NCBI GenBank assembly: GCA_002493305.1
Contig: DKYJ01000026.1
Coordinates: 9,874-24,614, forward strand
DNA: 14,741 nt
Direction of reading: 5' to 3'
Source of the DNA: Clostridiales bacterium UBA7103
GTDB taxonomy: Bacteria > Bacillota > Clostridia > Oscillospirales > Oscillospiraceae
Both the position numbers and the translations under genes were made by a program. Of the stretch, positions 14,114 through 14,741 are shown one piece after another; position 1 is the first letter of the stretch; the number at the start of each line of letters is the position of its first letter. Under the pieces are notes generated by a model. It was given only the letters and a program-made list of their open reading frames with translations. It made no database searches and was not told where the DNA came from.

Positions 14114-14741
14114 TTACTTCTTGACAGGGGGATAGTCGATGCCAAGACGCTTGCACTGATTCTCGGGATCCCAGAAGAAGCCCCAAGTGGCATAGTTCTT
14201 GTTGATAGCGGTGTCCTTGGCAGTCCAGGTAGCGATTTCGCCCTTAGCATAGAGCTTGTCAATCTCTTCGTCGGTGTAGCCGAACTCGGAGAGGACTTCA
14301 CGGTTATGCTCGCCGAAGCAGGGGGCGGCAGCAACGATCTGAGAAGGATTCTTCTTGAAGATGTTGACAGGGCCGATACCCTTCATCGGGCCGTAGCACT
14401 GGTCTTCCCACTCAACGAGGTTCTCACGAGCCTCAAACTGAGGATCGTTGAGGATATCTTCGGGGCCATAGGCTCTCTGGCAGGGGATACCGGCGGCGTT
14501 GAAGATCTCTTCCAGCTCGTCACAGGTGTGAGCAGCGCAGAACTCCTCGCACAGCTTTTCGCCTCTCTGACCTCTGGGGTCGAAGAGGGGGAAGCCGGTG
14601 CATTTGGCAGGGACATCGCCGGTGCCGGGCTTGGGCATACCGATGATCGGATAGCCGCGCTCCACGGGACCCTGACCAACGATAGCGACGAACATTGCGC
14701 CGCCGTCCTTGGTGTCGTAGAAGGAGAAGCAGCAGGCCTGG
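14114..14741 (-). CDS. CaiB/BaiF-type class III CoA-transferase, N-terminus outside the window
   Basis: Class III CoA-transferases move CoA between carboxylic acids, for example carnitine, 2-hydroxyacids or aryl acids in anaerobic fermentation. The frame is open to the right edge, so only the C-terminal 208 residues are visible; the ATG at 14695 is internal. The segment FYDTKDGGAMFVAIVG is the family's TKDG strand. The stretch from AAGIPCQRAYGPEDILNDPQ through ARENLVEW, NIFKKNPSQI and EFGYTDEEIDKLYAKG follows the C-terminal part of E. coli CaiB, as far as I recall it, block by block. About 35 further residues (aromatic-rich, ending YPPVKK) extend past the usual CaiB end. The catalytic aspartate lies in the missing part, so the substrate cannot be told. 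Codon use is strongly biased (ATC for isoleucine, no ATA), unlike the neighbours, suggesting high expression. A strong terminator follows. Confidence 0.88.
   Translation of the reverse strand, partial: QACCFSFYDTKDGGAMFVAIVGQGPVERGYPIIGMPKPGTGDVPAKCTGFPLFDPRGQRGEKLCEEFCAAHTCDELEEIFNAAGIPCQRAYGPEDILNDPQFEARENLVEWEDQCYGPMKGIGPVNIFKKNPSQIVAAAPCFGEHNREVLSEFGYTDEEIDKLYAKGEIATWTAKDTAINKNYATWGFFWDPENQCKRLGIDYPPVKK

Noticed and set aside
1..14741. Mobile elements, CRISPR arrays, tRNA or rRNA genes, phage or defence genes
   Set aside because: No transposase or integrase motifs, spaced direct repeats, cloverleaf sequences or rRNA-like stretches were recognised on reading either strand.

Overview
The window reads as chromosomal DNA of an anaerobic, moderately GC-rich member of the Clostridia. 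An Oscillospiraceae-type gut organism is my best guess, but the placement is inference. The grounds are strong AGGAGG-type ribosome binding sites, frequent GTG and TTG starts, a PolA whose proofreading domain has lost its catalytic residues, a short clostridial-type S21 protein, a probable Re-citrate synthase, and a CaiB-like CoA-transferase. Genes are tightly packed and their boundaries are marked by clean intrinsic terminators. I see no mobile elements, CRISPR arrays, rRNA or tRNA genes.

Bases 1-6451 are a plus-strand housekeeping run: the 3' part of uvrB, then polA, rimI, tsaD and radC. Gaps are 0-21 nt and no terminator lies between the genes, so they are probably one transcript serving DNA repair (UvrB, Pol I, RadC-like) and modification of the translation machinery (RimI, TsaD). 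Bases 6493-7491 hold rpsU behind a perfect-consensus sigma-A promoter, a terminator, and then a small flavoprotein gene with a four-cysteine motif that has no room for its own promoter.

Bases 7531-12812 are the most interesting part: an operon encoding an HMGL-family synthase (most likely Re-citrate synthase), a GntR/FCD regulator, a short aconitase and an NAD(P)-dependent isocitrate dehydrogenase. Together these would turn oxaloacetate plus acetyl-CoA into 2-oxoglutarate, the oxidative arm of an incomplete TCA cycle that feeds glutamate synthesis. A perfect 24-bp palindrome lies on the -10 box of its promoter and is probably the operator of the operon's own GntR protein. A bidirectional terminator ends the operon.

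Bases 12814-14741 are on the minus strand. They hold a membrane-anchored LytR-CpsA-Psr-like protein that lacks the usual catalytic arginines, a hairpin-rich intergenic region of about 300 bases, and the C-terminal 208 residues of a CaiB-like class III CoA-transferase. The codon use of the last gene is clearly more biased than that of its neighbours, which suggests high expression. Most of the window is ordinary core genome. The citrate-module operator, the degenerate LCP protein and the unexplained hairpins deserve a second look.
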